DNA of 64,000 nt from positions 2,358,501 to 2,422,500 of the forward strand of contig NZ_CP112998.1 of the NCBI RefSeq assembly GCF_026625565.1. The letters run 5' to 3'. The notes under the pieces are model-generated. The model did no database searches and was not told where the DNA came from. It saw only the letters and a program-made list of their open reading frames with translations. This document shows positions 62,857-64,000 of the stretch, in pieces. The translations under genes were made by a program, and so were the position numbers. This DNA is from Dyadobacter pollutisoli (GTDB lineage Bacteria > Bacteroidota > Bacteroidia > Cytophagales > Spirosomataceae). Positions within the stretch are counted from its first letter, which is position 1; the number at the start of each line of letters is the position of its first letter.

Positions 62857-64000
62857 ATGGAAAACGAAAAGGCCCCAAACAACTTCTCAAGACCAGGATC
62901 AAAAGCAGGTAGTTCCACCAGGAAACCACTGGGAACTAGATCACCAGGTATCGAACAGGCATTCAGTAAGTTACCTCCTCAGGCTATCGATCTTGAAGAG
63001 GCTGTACTGGGTGCTTTAATGATCGAAAAAGACGCCCTGACAGCGGTTGCGGACATCCTCCGCCCGGACAGCTTTTATAAGGAAGCACACGTCCGGATTT
63101 ACACTGCTATCATTACACTTTTTGCCGACTCGGAGCCTATTGATATGCTTACGGTTACCTCCAAGTTACGGAGTACCGGAGAGCTGGAACTGATCGGCGG
63201 CGCTTCGTACATTATGGAGCTGACCAGCAAGGTGAACTCCGCTGCGAACATCGAATTCCATGCACGTATTATCTCCCAGGCCTTCATCAAGCGCGAGCTG
63301 ATCAAGGTTGCTTCGGAGATCCAACGTGAAGCATTTGAAGACACTACTGACGTTTTTAGGTTGTTGGATAAAACAGAACAGGCACTGTTCCAGATCTCGG
63401 AATCCAATATCAAGAAAAACTATGCCGATATGGGCGCGTTAATGCGTCAGGCCCTGGCGGAACTTGATCAGAAAAAGAATAATAAGGACGGGTTGACAGG
63501 GGTACCTTCCGGTTTCAGTGCTCTGGACAGACTGACATCAGGTTGGCAAAAAACTGAGTTAATGATCCTCGCGGCACGTCCGGGTATGGGTAAAACCGCA
63601 TTCGTCGTTTCCTCCCTAAGGAATGCTGCTGTGGACTTTAATATGCCGGTTGCGATATTCTCACTCGAAATGTCCTCGGTTCAGCTCGTGAATCGTCTGA
63701 TATCTGCCGAGGCGGAAATTGACAGTGAAAAAATACGTAAAGGAAGTCTCGCACCACACGAGTGGGAGCAGCTTCACCACCGTATTCACAGGCTGACCAA
63801 TGCACCGATCTTCATCGATGACACCCCTGCCCTCTCTATTCTCGAATTACGTGCCAAATGCCGTCGTTTGAAAGCGCAGCACGACATTCAGATGATCGTG
63901 ATTGACTACCTTCAGTTAATGACAGGTGACACGGGCGGCAAAGGCGCAGGTAACCGGGAACAAGAAATTGCAATGATCTCACGATCGCTCAAAAACCTGG
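62857..64000 (+). CDS. dnaB: replicative DNA helicase DnaB, partial at window edge
   Basis: The frame starts at the ATG at 62857 (MENEKAPNNFSRPGSKAG...) and is open to the end of the window, 381 codons. The N-terminal DnaB domain begins at about residue 40 (LPPQAIDLEEAVLGALMIEKDAL, in part). The RecA-like helicase domain has Walker A ARPGMGKTA with Lys246, and Walker B-like MIVIDYLQLM. It unwinds DNA ahead of the replication fork as a hexamer. The last part of the helicase domain lies outside the window. Confidence 0.97.
   Translation, partial: MENEKAPNNFSRPGSKAGSSTRKPLGTRSPGIEQAFSKLPPQAIDLEEAVLGALMIEKDALTAVADILRPDSFYKEAHVRIYTAIITLFADSEPIDMLTVTSKLRSTGELELIGGASYIMELTSKVNSAANIEFHARIISQAFIKRELIKVASEIQREAFEDTTDVFRLLDKTEQALFQISESNIKKNYADMGALMRQALAELDQKKNNKDGLTGVPSGFSALDRLTSGWQKTELMILAARPGMGKTAFVVSSLRNAAVDFNMPVAIFSLEMSSVQLVNRLISAEAEIDSEKIRKGSLAPHEWEQLHHRIHRLTNAPIFIDDTPALSILELRAKCRRLKAQHDIQMIVIDYLQLMTGDTGGKGAGNREQEIAMISRSLKNL

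Overview
The window is chromosomal DNA from a member of the Bacteroidota, most likely order Cytophagales and probably close to Dyadobacter or Spirosoma (genus is inference from gene content and style). Supporting signs: two SusC/SusD pairs; two proteins with type IX secretion C-termini (one gliding-motility/CHU_C type, one type A); a short 287-residue primary sigma factor; promoters of the TTTG / TAnnTTTG type; few Shine-Dalgarno sequences; and menaquinone synthesis (MenD). No rRNA, phage, insertion sequence or CRISPR array was seen.

Layout. 1-7125: start of a membrane-protein gene running off the left edge, gyrA, a periplasmic TPR protein, an unassigned polytopic membrane protein and a DKNYY-repeat lipoprotein. 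7122-27457: a 20-kb block, all on the minus strand, with two SusC/SusD transporters, a Tat-exported DUF1501 lipoprotein, a membrane-anchored DUF1549/DUF1553 cytochrome, a large PVC-type cytochrome with a beta-propeller, a ThuA-like protein and two tandem hydroxypyruvate-isomerase-like proteins. 27872-35735: CHU_C surface protein, XRE regulator, dapD, gapA and the tonB-like/folC/trmB operon. 35711-42008: an envelope operon (1021-residue TPR protein, outer-membrane barrel, HU-like/SPOR protein) and a small conserved protein. 42035-50602: TPR lipoprotein, menD, rpoD, pnp, rpsO, an LptF-type permease, a START-like protein and tRNA-Met. 50733-64000: ABC exporter, an alkylation-repair-like group (2OG oxygenase, Ada-type zinc domain, AlkA), holA, acpH, slyD, dCMP deaminase, a DUF922 protease-like protein, comEC, a secreted metzincin, phoH and the start of dnaB.

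The main observation is in the 7-27 kb block. Four separate promoters carry the same 16-base core (GACASARCAGGAYAGT on the minus strand), always exactly 18 bases upstream of a TAnTATTG-like -7 box. They sit in front of SusC2, the DUF1553 cytochrome, SusC1 and the PVC cytochrome. Each of the first three units ends in a hairpin just before the next operator; for SusC1/SusD1 that position is taken by an unusual array of octamers (ATGAGTGA/ATGAGTTA) followed by their reverse complements. A second array of the same kind separates slyD from the dCMP deaminase gene 44 kb away. The block therefore looks like one four-unit regulon for uptake and periplasmic oxidation or processing of an unknown (probably carbohydrate-derived) substrate. 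No regulator for it is evident in the window.

Most other genes are housekeeping and compactly arranged, with several stop/start overlaps and tail-to-tail stop codons.
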